Shown piece by piece: positions 46,490 to 54,610 of a stretch of 64,000 bases of DNA. Position 1 is the stretch's first letter. Every line of letters starts with the position of its first letter. Source of the DNA: Symmachiella macrocystis. GTDB lineage: Bacteria; Planctomycetota; Planctomycetia; Planctomycetales; Planctomycetaceae. The translations under genes and the position numbers were made by a program. The DNA lies in assembly GCF_007860075.1 (NCBI RefSeq), contig NZ_SJPP01000001.1, forward strand, positions 1,448,501 to 1,512,500, written 5' to 3'. The notes under the pieces were generated by a model. That model was given only the letters and a program-made list of their open reading frames with translations. It was not told where the DNA came from and did not search any database.

Positions 46490-46843
46490 TCAATCGGTGC
46501 ATTTGTTCATGATCGGCACCATGCAGAGAAATTTCATCGGAGCATCGCCCGTATTGCGAAACTGGTGCACCTCGTCAGAGACGACGTAGATGCAGTCGCC
46601 GGCAGCGATCGAATGTTCGGTCTCCCCTTCGTAGACTCGTCCGTTGCCTTCGAGCACATAGACTTCATGTTCGTAGGGATGATTGTGCTTGGGGGTTTCG
46701 CCTCCCGGTTCGAGTTCGAACATTCGCATGGCGAAATTGGGAGCTCCATCGTCTTCGCCGATCAACCACCGCACCTTGGCGCCGACGGCCCCTTCCATCT
46801 CGACCGGGGTTTGTGTGATCGCTTCGTGATTGCGAACTTTCAT
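46490..46843 (-). CDS. Cupin-domain protein
   Basis: A 117-residue single cupin. Metal ligands are in the first motif 'GGETPKHNHPYEHEVYVLEG' (His-x-His-x4-His/Glu) and the second 'SDEVHQFRNTGDAPMKF'. Mononuclear cupins include dioxygenases, isomerases and sensors, so no function can be assigned. It overlaps the preceding gene by ATGA. Confidence 0.85.
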   Translation of the reverse strand: MKVRNHEAITQTPVEMEGAVGAKVRWLIGEDDGAPNFAMRMFELEPGGETPKHNHPYEHEVYVLEGNGRVYEGETEHSIAAGDCIYVVSDEVHQFRNTGDAPMKFLCMVPIMNKCTD

Positions 46844-47136
46844 GATTCGGGCCCTTTCGTGGAGGTTTCCGCTTCAGGCGGGTTGGTGATAGTCATGCGG
46901 TTTTCTCGCAAAGTATGAAGCCGGTCGACGGTCATGGCCAGAAAACCGAGCGTCAAGATGGCTCCCACTTCGACACCGATCAGAATTCCGGCATAGGCAT
47001 TGAGGAATTTCGCCACCGGCGCACGGGGGTCGCTGAGCGTCGCCATCGTAACGGCTAGAATTGTGATCGCAAACAATGTCCCAGCGACGATCGTCAGAGG
47101 GAAAAAAATGTTGTTGCGGGGCGGGGTCTCAGGCAT
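46840..47136 (-). CDS. Small membrane protein upstream of cupin
   Basis: About 98 residues with two hydrophobic helices ('FFPLTIVAGTLFAITILAVTM' and 'LIGVEVGAILTLGFLAMTV') and a polar C-terminus. The stop overlaps the cupin start by ATGA, so the pair is coupled. I do not recognise a family. The start ATG 47136 is chosen over 47283 because the extra upstream 49 residues look non-coding. Confidence 0.55.
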   Translation of the reverse strand: MPETPPRNNIFFPLTIVAGTLFAITILAVTMATLSDPRAPVAKFLNAYAGILIGVEVGAILTLGFLAMTVDRLHTLRENRMTITNPPEAETSTKGPES

Positions 47137-47354
47137 CGTTTTAAACTCGGCCGTGTTGAGAAAACAGGGGATCGCTATAGCGGAATTATAGGTACTCTTG
47201 TGGGTCGCCGCGAGTTCAAGGTCAGGCATTTCGCTTGCGATCATCAGCACAGATCGGTAGGACGGTAGGGAGACCGCTATCAAAAACGACTCCTCGATTC
47301 TCCGATACTGAGTTTCGATACCGCTGATTCTACACCGATTTCACGGATCTGCCC

Positions 47355-48266
47355 ATGTCCCCCCAGGATGCCGCTCTGCACGACCCCACCGCTTTGGCCG
47401 GAATCGGCAATCTGGAGGTCGTGGCCAAACGGATCGTCGAGGGATTCATGATGGGGCAACACCTCAGCCCCCACAAAGGCTCCAGCGTGGAATTTGTGGA
47501 GCATCGGCAATATCACCCCGGCGATGAAGTCCGGCACATTGATTGGCGGGCTTATGGAAAGACCAAGCGGTATTTCGTCAAAGAGTATGAAGACGAAACC
47601 AATCTCCGCTGTCGACTGATCGTCGATTGCTCCGGCAGCATGGCGTATGCGGGCAAGACGCTCAGCAAACTCGCCTATGCTCGACAATTAGCGGCCGCTT
47701 TGGGATATCTGTTGCTGCTACAGCGCGATGCTGTGGGTTGGGTGACGTTCGACACGAAGATTCGGGACAACATCGAACCATCCGCCAAGCCGCAGGCATT
47801 CCCGCAACTCGTACAATCATTGAGTCACGTTGTTCCGGGGGGCGAAACCAGTCTAGGGTCGGTGCTGGAAAGGATCGTCCCGACGCTCAGCCGTCGCAGC
47901 TTGGTGGTCCTACTGAGCGATTGCTTTGACGATCTCGACGCTTTATCCCGCGCGCTGCGACAATTTCGGCACGCGCGGCACGAAGTGCTACTGTTTCATA
48001 TTGTCGCCCCCGAAGAGGAAGATTTCCCCTTCAGCCGCCCCACACAATTCCGCGACTTGGAAGGCACCCATTCACCGCAATTGGTCGACCCCCATCGCCT
48101 GCGTTCGCACTATTTGACCAAGTACCGAGAATTCTGCAACGAGCTGCGAGGTCTCTCGACTGGAATCGGTGTCGATTATTGCCCATTCACCACAGCAATG
48201 CCCTACGCCCGCGCCTTAGGGGCTTATCTGGATGCCCGTGCGCGCGTGACCAAAGGGCGGCGTTAG
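47355..48266 (+). CDS. DUF58-domain protein
   Basis: A 303-residue protein of the DUF58 family. 'RIVEGFMMGQHLSPHKGSSVEFVEHRQYHPGDEVRHIDWRAYGKT' contains the family signature (YxPGDDxRxIDWxxxxR/K). A vWA-like fold follows, with the MIDAS start 'LIVDCSGSMAYAG' and 'VVLLSDCFDD'. DUF58 proteins usually act with MoxR AAA ATPases in chaperone-like complexes, but no moxR is adjacent here. It precedes the complex I-like operon by 325 bp on the same strand. Confidence 0.88.
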   Translation: MSPQDAALHDPTALAGIGNLEVVAKRIVEGFMMGQHLSPHKGSSVEFVEHRQYHPGDEVRHIDWRAYGKTKRYFVKEYEDETNLRCRLIVDCSGSMAYAGKTLSKLAYARQLAAALGYLLLLQRDAVGWVTFDTKIRDNIEPSAKPQAFPQLVQSLSHVVPGGETSLGSVLERIVPTLSRRSLVVLLSDCFDDLDALSRALRQFRHARHEVLLFHIVAPEEEDFPFSRPTQFRDLEGTHSPQLVDPHRLRSHYLTKYREFCNELRGLSTGIGVDYCPFTTAMPYARALGAYLDARARVTKGRR

Positions 48267-48322
48267 AACGGGCGTTGGTCCGGTTAATGAAAAACTCCGG
48301 GGTGGCCGCGATAGCTCTGCTA

Positions 48323-48434
48323 TCGGGGCGGGCGCAGCCCGCAAGAATCCGCAATTTCCGCGATCTTAAACAAGCAGAGTCTGTTGGTAGGGACAGCTGA
48401 AATTGCTGCTTCTTGTGCCTACAGCACACCGATT
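48323..48434 (+). repeat. 112-nt hairpin-bearing element, copy 2
   Basis: Second copy of 23851-23963, with stem GCAATTTCCGC / GCTGAAATTGC and the terminal GTGCC-TAC-AGCAC. A part of the TAGGC family follows (48475-48537). Confidence 0.7.
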
Positions 48435-48591
48435 GCCGTTGGCAATCGCTGCCACCCGATGACTGCCAAACACCCATCCCCAACCAACTCTACTGGCTAC
48501 TAGCTACCGCCAACTCTTCCTGGCCACCGGCCACTAGTCCCCCCCCCGGACTCCTCTTTACCCACTGAGCAATCTGTGCCAACATCCGCCC

Positions 48592-48963
48592 ATGCTTGTC
48601 AATTCCACAAATTTGGTACTGTTGTTCGTCGTCTGCGGCAGTCTCGTTGCAGTGCTGTTGATCAATGCGCTGCGACTGCGGCGGCGGGACGGTGGTGCTT
48701 CGGTTGATTCGAACCTTGAGAATCCAGACACGCAAGTACTCGATATAAAAACACCGGGACCTGCTTTGTGGCGGCGGACAATCTTGATCGCTCTGCTGGG
48801 CACCGGCATGGTATTGCTGCTGCCGATCGCCGCGGCCTTGCATGCTGCAGAACCGGTGGCGGCGAATCGCGTGGAGGCGTTTGTGCGGACGTTGGTTTTT
48901 CTGGCTCCGTTACTGTTGTGCGTTTTCTATGGCTGCCGGTTTGGGCGACCGGATGTGAAGTGA
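48592..48963 (+). CDS. Complex I subunit A-like membrane protein (divergent NuoA)
   Basis: A 123-residue protein with three membrane helices (about residues 6-27, 64-86, 97-117), a long loop after helix 1, and the NuoA length and topology. The third-helix end 'LLCVFYGCRFGRPD' sits where NuoA has 'Y-WRKGALEW'. Recognition rests mainly on topology and on its position as the first gene of an A-H-J-K-L-M-N order. The family's conserved acidic residue in helix 2 (FDVE-type) and the YECG loop are missing. NuoH-like begins 7 bp later. Confidence 0.6.
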   Translation: MLVNSTNLVLLFVVCGSLVAVLLINALRLRRRDGGASVDSNLENPDTQVLDIKTPGPALWRRTILIALLGTGMVLLLPIAAALHAAEPVAANRVEAFVRTLVFLAPLLLCVFYGCRFGRPDVK

Positions 48964-48970
48964 GACGACC

Positions 48971-49981
48971 ATGTGGACAACTTTCTTGATCCTCTGTTGT
49001 GGAATTCCGGCAGCGGTCTGTTGGATGATCGTCGTTGAGGAATACCTCATTACCGGCCGTCGCATCACGCGTGCCCGTTTGGTTCAACGTGGGCGAAAAA
49101 TCTTCGGGGCGGGACTGATCTCCCAGCCTGCATCCCTTGCACACGCATTCGGCGGGGCATTTCGGCTCTTTGCTTGGACGGCGGCGCTGGGGAGTGTGTT
49201 GGCCGAAATGATGTCCGCTTGGCCAGCGTCCCAGGGGATCGCCGTTTGGCTGGTTGTCGCGTGCGGCGGATTGGAAATCGTACGTTACCTTCCGGTGGTG
49301 GGGAGTTGCGGGGAATTCTCAGCGCTGCTCCGCACCATGACCACCTGGTTGACAATGGTCTGCGCACTGGCCGGTCTGGGATTTTTGTTCGGTAGTTATA
49401 ATCTTGCCAATATTGCAAATGTCCAAGCGCAAGCGGGATCCTGGGTGGCAATCGTTCAACCGTTGGGATGTGCGGTGTTTTTGCTTGCGGTAGGAGTTCT
49501 GTGTCTGAGCCGGGCCGATCCTCCGCAGGAGATCGAATTGATTGTGCATCTCCAGTGCATCGTCTTGGCGCTGTTGACGATCGGGCTGTTCGGCGGAGGC
49601 TGGTATTTCTGGGGAATCACGACGTACACTACCGACGACACTTTCACTACGGCCGCCGTGGTTTTGCGGGCGATGGTGGTAGCCGTCAAATTGGCGGCTG
49701 TTTTGTGCGGGTTGGCATGGTTGCGGACAAAATGTGCGGCACGGCAAACGTCTGATGTCGAGAACATCGCCGGAAACTTATTGCTGGCGGTGGCGGGGAC
49801 GAATTTGATGATCGCGTTGACCACCGAAACGTGGTTACGTCCCGATGACTTCATGACGCGCGGGTTGTTGTCATGGATCGTTGCCGGCGGGATGATCACC
49901 TACGGGTTGATGTTTCACCGCACGCACGTAACCGCGCTGTGGAAAGGCATGGTTGTCGACAAAACAGAAACCGGCTGTTAG
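48971..49981 (+). CDS. Complex I subunit H-like membrane protein (divergent NuoH)
   Basis: A 336-residue protein with about eight helices. 'LITGRRITRARLVQRGRKIFGAGLISQP' parallels the NuoH 'R-x-x-LGR-x-Q-x-R-GPNRVGPFGLLQP' start. The central segment 'FLFGSYNLANIANVQA' and 'AIVQPLGCAVFLLAVGV' corresponds to NuoH 'GSLNLxDIVxAQ...QPLGFxIFxIA'. The segment that carries the acidic E-channel and quinone-site loop in NuoH (ExNRxPFDLPEAExELVxG) is reduced to 'LCLSRADPPQEIELIVH', so several carboxylates are gone. A normal NuoH could not function this way. Confidence 0.75.
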   Translation: MWTTFLILCCGIPAAVCWMIVVEEYLITGRRITRARLVQRGRKIFGAGLISQPASLAHAFGGAFRLFAWTAALGSVLAEMMSAWPASQGIAVWLVVACGGLEIVRYLPVVGSCGEFSALLRTMTTWLTMVCALAGLGFLFGSYNLANIANVQAQAGSWVAIVQPLGCAVFLLAVGVLCLSRADPPQEIELIVHLQCIVLALLTIGLFGGGWYFWGITTYTTDDTFTTAAVVLRAMVVAVKLAAVLCGLAWLRTKCAARQTSDVENIAGNLLLAVAGTNLMIALTTETWLRPDDFMTRGLLSWIVAGGMITYGLMFHRTHVTALWKGMVVDKTETGC

Positions 49982-50058
49982 CCCCTGTTTGTTTAAGAGC
50001 GGGACGTGATCGAGCGCCTGTCGCGTCCCCAGGTGAGGATTTTTCCAGGGATTCACGG

Positions 50059-50799
50059 ATGAGCGTGCAAGGACTGCCGATAACGACGTTGATCGTCTGC
50101 GGACTGGGGGCTGGGGGAGTCGCTCTGCTGCTAATACAGCGCAAACCCGCACCGCGCCGCACGGGAACCGCTATCGCCATCATCGCCTTGGCCGTCCTGT
50201 TGAGCCTATTCCCACTCACCAGCGGCGATTCTCTCATCGCGATCTCGTCGTCGTTTATTTCGACGCTCTCCTTTCTGGTTCCAGCCGGTTGTGGATTGGT
50301 GGCTACCATTGCCGTCATTACCAGCCGCAGTCGTCGCCGTGGGCTGGCTTGGTTTGTTGTTGCGGTGTTGGCCAATACAGTACTGCTTTTTGTCGGCGGC
50401 ACGGTGATCGTCGGTGTGATGAACCTCATCGTCAACGTGGGATTCCTCGGAACCTTGCTCCTCTTTGCCGCCGTTTCGGAGACGAACGACGAATCGCCCC
50501 CCGAATCGTCTTGGGGAATCACCGGGCTCGCCTGTGCGGTCTCGGCTTTGTTATTCACAGGACTACTCAGTGCACTGCCACCCGCCGTCTCTACAGAACC
50601 GCCCCGCGCGACAGCTATCGCAGATTCCTCCAGTCGATTTGGCTGGAGTGACTTGGGACGTTCGCTGTTGTTCGATCACGGCATCAGCCTGACCGTTGTC
50701 AGTCTGCTGTTGATGATCGCCATGGTAACCGTGTCGCGTATGATGACGGGCGGACCTTCGGAGCCGACGGCGCAACCTGCGGAGGGCACAGCGGCATGA
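50059..50799 (+). CDS. Complex I subunit J-like membrane protein with N-terminal extension
   Basis: A 246-residue protein. Residues from about 75 on resemble NuoJ: 'FLVPAGCGLVATIAVITSR' as helix 1, then 'VMNLIVNVGFLGTLLLFAAV' corresponding to NuoJ 'ALQILVYVGAIMVLFLFVVM'. About 75 residues with two hydrophobic helices precede this core, which is unusual. ATG 50059 has AGGG 8-12 bp upstream. The stop overlaps the start of the K-like gene by ATGA. Confidence 0.65.
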   Translation: MSVQGLPITTLIVCGLGAGGVALLLIQRKPAPRRTGTAIAIIALAVLLSLFPLTSGDSLIAISSSFISTLSFLVPAGCGLVATIAVITSRSRRRGLAWFVVAVLANTVLLFVGGTVIVGVMNLIVNVGFLGTLLLFAAVSETNDESPPESSWGITGLACAVSALLFTGLLSALPPAVSTEPPRATAIADSSSRFGWSDLGRSLLFDHGISLTVVSLLLMIAMVTVSRMMTGGPSEPTAQPAEGTAA

Positions 50800-51116
50800 C
50801 AATCGATCCGGCGATGTTGCACAATCTGCTCGTGTTCGCGATGTTTCAGTTCGTCGCAGGAACTCTTTGCGTGATCTGTCGGCGGAGTATGTTCCACTTG
50901 CTTTTGGGGGGACAAATCATGCTGCAAGGTACGTGCGTCGCCCTTGCTGCGCTTAGTGCATCGCGGGAAGATGTCAGCGGCGCTGCTTGGTTATTCCTCA
51001 TCGGGGGCCTGGCCACTGCTCAAACCGTCGTGGCAGTGACATTTTTTCGGGTCCTGTCCCGCCGCCGCACAATCGAAACTGTAACCGGGCATCCACAGGA
51101 AGATTGCCGCGCGTGA
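50796..51116 (+). CDS. Complex I subunit K-like membrane protein with both conserved glutamates replaced
   Basis: A 106-residue protein with three helices, the size of NuoK. 'RRSMFHLLLGGQIMLQG' aligns with 'RRNxxxxLMxLEIMLNA', and 'FLIGGLATAQTVVAVTFF' aligns with 'FVLTVAAAEAAIGLAIL'. The two glutamates essential in NuoK (E36, E72 in E. coli) are Gln40 and Gln76. It overlaps J by ATGA and the L-like gene by GTGA. The assignment is strong because length, topology, motif spacing and gene order all agree. Confidence 0.8.
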   Translation: MTIDPAMLHNLLVFAMFQFVAGTLCVICRRSMFHLLLGGQIMLQGTCVALAALSASREDVSGAAWLFLIGGLATAQTVVAVTFFRVLSRRRTIETVTGHPQEDCRA

Positions 51117-52972
51117 TCCACGTTAGTCTCATTTCGACATTTTTTATTCCACTCACGACTTGCGTGGTCGTGTTGCTGGGGGGATTACTGCGCATGCCCC
51201 GCGCCTGCCGGGCGCTCGCCGGTCTCGGTGGACTGGCAACCTCAGCCGCCGGCGCAAGCTTGTTGTATGTCACGTCGCAACAATCGGAACCGTTGCAAGT
51301 GGTCGTGGGCGAATGGTTTTCCCTGCCGGGACAAATCCCGTTCACCGTCTCGCTGTCACTGGTTGCCGACCACACGACCGCATGGCTGATTTTTATCGTC
51401 ACGGTAGTTGGCGGGCTGATTGTTCTGCATGCGGCAATGGGGCCTTCAACGGCAGCCACGGATTGGTGCCGGTTGTGTCTGCTTTCAGGTGCTGTCAGCG
51501 TGACCGTCTTGTTGCTGGCCTCCGAGAATTTTCTGCAATTGATTGTGGCCTGGCAATTGCTGGCCGTCGCTGTGTGCGGCTTAGCGGGTGAAGCAGGGGC
51601 CGATTTGCGGCGTCGCATGGCCGTGCGAAAATCCGCGCTAGTGCTTTCAGTCGGCGGGTGTGGATTGCTGATCGCAGCGTGCATTTTGTGGGGGACGACG
51701 GGAACGTTGGAAAGCGCGCAGCTATTGGCCGCTATTCAAAATCGAGATTTCACCAGTCAGGAGACAATCGCCGGGATCGGCATCTTGGTGGCGGCCATTG
51801 CGGGTTGCGCACAGTTTCCGCTGTGGGTTTGGTTGCCCGATGCGGGTGAAGAATCCCCCATAGTGGCGGCTTGTTTGCAATGTGTGGGCAGCGGCGTCGC
51901 CGGGATTTCTCTGTTGCTACGCTTCGAAACGTTTCTCGCGCACATACCCAACGGATTGTTGGTGGTGGCCGCTATCGGCAGCGGGACGGCACTGGCCGCC
52001 GGGTGGATCGCCGCCACGCTCACGTCACGTGCACGACTTCTCGCCTTTGTTACGATTGCGTACTTGGGATTGATTTGGCTGGCTGTGGGAACCGGCGCGC
52101 CGGATGGTATCGCGGTCGCCGGGATGCAGTTGGCCATCCTCTCGACCGGCATGGCAGTTATTTGTCTGGCGACTGGCCGCTCTCGCATTGAAAAAACAGT
52201 CGCTCTTTGCGCGACCGTCGGGCTGTGTGGAGTTCCCCTGCTGTCGGGTTTTTGGAGCCTGACAGCGATTCTTTCCCTCGTCCGCAATGCGGGTGTTGTC
52301 GCCGACGCAACAACATCAACATGGTGGTCGGTATTTTTCTGGTGTGCGGTGGGGGCGATTTTTTTCACGACGGTCGGCCTGTTCCGATTACTGTGGCCCT
52401 CAGCTGTCCACGACGCAGCCATGCGCGAGAATCATGCAAAGGCAGCGCCCCCGACTTGGCCTCAACACGGCGTGTTGCTGCTGCTCGCCGGGGCGACCTT
52501 GGCCGCGGGTGCGGTGCTTGGTCCGTTGACTGGATGGCTGAACAATTATCTATTGCCCGGCGTCGCGCCGATGAGTGAGGATCGCTTTGTACAAACCATC
52601 CTCACCGCGACTGTTGTGGGCGGCGTCATCACGGCGTGGCTAGCGCGCGTTGCCGATAGTCGTCTTCCCACCCCGGTCGCGCGCCTCTTGCGACCATTCA
52701 CGACTTTGGGAAGCCGCGAATTCTATTTGCGTGACTATTACTTCTTGGGCGTCGCTCTGCCGTTACGCGCCGGGTCGTTGCTCTGCCGGTTTGTGGATTG
52801 GTTTTTTATTGATCGCATACTCATCGGCACATTTGCGAGACTGCCGGTCAGATTCGCGAAGTCCGCGCAGTCGCTGCAAAACGGCTTGATACAGTTTTAT
52901 GCCTTGATGATCGTGGCAGCAGTGGCCATGATTTTCGCGGTCGTTCTCTGGTCCGGCACCGGCGTGCGCTGA
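51113..52972 (+). CDS. Complex I antiporter-like subunit L homologue, charge-depleted
   Basis: A 619-residue protein with about 14-16 helices. Clear NuoL similarity: 'AQFPLWVWLPDAGEESPIVAACL' (NuoL '[24 protein letters not shown]'), 'LLSGFWS' and a C-terminal 'REFYLRDYYFL' lateral-helix region. At the proton-path positions there is Gln148 for E144, Gly231 for K229, Gln256 for H254 and Leu383 for K399 (E. coli numbering, aligned by eye). The start is GTG 51113, overlapping the K-like stop by GTGA, with AGGAAG upstream. Confidence 0.85.
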   Translation: MIHVSLISTFFIPLTTCVVVLLGGLLRMPRACRALAGLGGLATSAAGASLLYVTSQQSEPLQVVVGEWFSLPGQIPFTVSLSLVADHTTAWLIFIVTVVGGLIVLHAAMGPSTAATDWCRLCLLSGAVSVTVLLLASENFLQLIVAWQLLAVAVCGLAGEAGADLRRRMAVRKSALVLSVGGCGLLIAACILWGTTGTLESAQLLAAIQNRDFTSQETIAGIGILVAAIAGCAQFPLWVWLPDAGEESPIVAACLQCVGSGVAGISLLLRFETFLAHIPNGLLVVAAIGSGTALAAGWIAATLTSRARLLAFVTIAYLGLIWLAVGTGAPDGIAVAGMQLAILSTGMAVICLATGRSRIEKTVALCATVGLCGVPLLSGFWSLTAILSLVRNAGVVADATTSTWWSVFFWCAVGAIFFTTVGLFRLLWPSAVHDAAMRENHAKAAPPTWPQHGVLLLLAGATLAAGAVLGPLTGWLNNYLLPGVAPMSEDRFVQTILTATVVGGVITAWLARVADSRLPTPVARLLRPFTTLGSREFYLRDYYFLGVALPLRAGSLLCRFVDWFFIDRILIGTFARLPVRFAKSAQSLQNGLIQFYALMIVAAVAMIFAVVLWSGTGVR

Positions 52973-53004
52973 CCATCCCTTCTGGCGTCGCCTGAAATGA
53001 TTTG

Positions 53005-54594
53005 ATGTCCGACTTAGTCTCTTCACTCGTCCTGCTCCCACTGGCCGGTACCATCGCCGTGCTCGTTGGGGGGCGTGCGCGCCCGCGGGCGGCGCAGGGG
53101 ATAGCGACCGGCTTCACCATAGCAACATTGGCGGCAACGCTCTGGATCGCCGTTACCTATGATCCACTGGCCGTCGACACACATTCGACATCCAGTTCAT
53201 TATTCTTTCCACCCACATGGCACGTCGATGGTATCAACGTTTGGTTGCTGGTCTTAACGGCCTTGCTGACCTATGCCGCTGTATTGATCACCGTCATCCG
53301 CGCCCATCCACGGATTGATTTGTATTTGGCATGCCTGCTCATTCTGGAAGCGGGTCTGCTGGGAGTCTTTGTGACGGACAATCTTCTGTGGTTGTTTCTC
53401 TGTTGGGAAGTGACGCGGGTGTCTCTGTTTTTTTTGATCGGCGGTTGGGGGGGAACCGATCGACGGCCGGCGGCAATCAAGTTCTTTTTGTTTACGCTCG
53501 TCGGCAGCGGTTTGACGTTTGCCGGTTGCGGGCTGCTAGTGCTTTCGCACCACTGGATGTCGGGCAGCGCGGAATTCACGTTGAATCTGCAGCAATTGGT
53601 CACGGAATTGCCACAACTCGCGGCGGCCAGTTCCGAAAACGCTCAGTATTGGGCCGGGATTGAATTGTGGCTGTTTGCGGCGATTGGTTTGGGCTTTGCG
53701 ATTCATGTGCCATTGTTTCCACTGCATATTTGGTTGCAGGATGCCGCAGTCGAAGCGCCGACGGCGGGACTGTTGATGCTATGCGGCGCTTGGATAAAAA
53801 TCGGCCTCTATGGCTGGTTGCGATTGTTATTGCCGCTGTTTCCCGGACTGTGCGGCGACCTCTCCGGATATTTTCTCTGGCCGGCCGCTATTGGTGCGAT
53901 CTATGGCGTGATGCTGGCGCTGGTGCAGGATGACCTCAAGCGCTTAACGGCAAACTTGACGGTGAGTTACGCCAGCTTTTCGGTACTGGGACTGTTTTCA
54001 AGCACCGTGATCGGCATCAACGGCAGCCTGTTGGCACTGTGTAGTCATGGGTTGTCGCTGGGAATCGTGATCTGTGTGACCAGCGCGTTGTTCACGCGGT
54101 ATCGCACGCGAGAAGCCGAGGCGTTTAGCGGATTTGCGAGTCGGTATCCTCGCTTGGCAGGCGTGACGTTCATTGGCGTCGCTTCTCTGATTGCGTTGCC
54201 GTTGACCAGTGGATTTATCGCGACAGCCACAGTCTCCATGGGCGTCGTGGAGATTCATCCGGGGTTTGCGATCACTGGTCTAGTGGCGCTTGTGCTGTGC
54301 ACGTGGTGTTTCTTGCGAGTCATGCAACGCGTGTTTGGGGGAACGTTTCGCGAACCGGTCATCGATCATCCCTCCTGGACGCCGCAAGAGACCATCACCC
54401 AGGCGATTCGCGGAGATTTGAATCTGCGAGAAATGGCGGCTGTGTTGCCGCTGATCATCGCAGTATTGTGCATCGGCGTGGCGCCGCAAATTTTCTTCAG
54501 CCGCACCGATACGGCCGTGTCGCAAATTGTCGCACAGCAACAGTCGCTGCCTGCTGCCGTCGTACGCATTGATGACCGCAACTTAGATCGCTAA
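53005..54594 (+). CDS. Complex I antiporter-like subunit M homologue
   Basis: A 529-residue protein with about 14 helices. 'WEVTRVSLFFLIGGWGG...AAIKFFLFT' and 'PLFPLHIWLQDAAVEAPTAG' align with NuoM. Glu135 (E144 in NuoM) and Lys265 are kept. The central lysine is His234 and the helix-12 glutamate is Thr407. 'VSYASF' replaces the 'VSHMGF' histidine. It is the least charge-stripped of the three antiporter-like subunits. The ATG is at 53005; a TTG codon precedes it directly. Confidence 0.85.
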   Translation: MSDLVSSLVLLPLAGTIAVLVGGRARPRAAQGIATGFTIATLAATLWIAVTYDPLAVDTHSTSSSLFFPPTWHVDGINVWLLVLTALLTYAAVLITVIRAHPRIDLYLACLLILEAGLLGVFVTDNLLWLFLCWEVTRVSLFFLIGGWGGTDRRPAAIKFFLFTLVGSGLTFAGCGLLVLSHHWMSGSAEFTLNLQQLVTELPQLAAASSENAQYWAGIELWLFAAIGLGFAIHVPLFPLHIWLQDAAVEAPTAGLLMLCGAWIKIGLYGWLRLLLPLFPGLCGDLSGYFLWPAAIGAIYGVMLALVQDDLKRLTANLTVSYASFSVLGLFSSTVIGINGSLLALCSHGLSLGIVICVTSALFTRYRTREAEAFSGFASRYPRLAGVTFIGVASLIALPLTSGFIATATVSMGVVEIHPGFAITGLVALVLCTWCFLRVMQRVFGGTFREPVIDHPSWTPQETITQAIRGDLNLREMAAVLPLIIAVLCIGVAPQIFFSRTDTAVSQIVAQQQSLPAAVVRIDDRNLDR

Positions 54595-54610
54595 AGGGGG
54601 GGAGGCAGGT

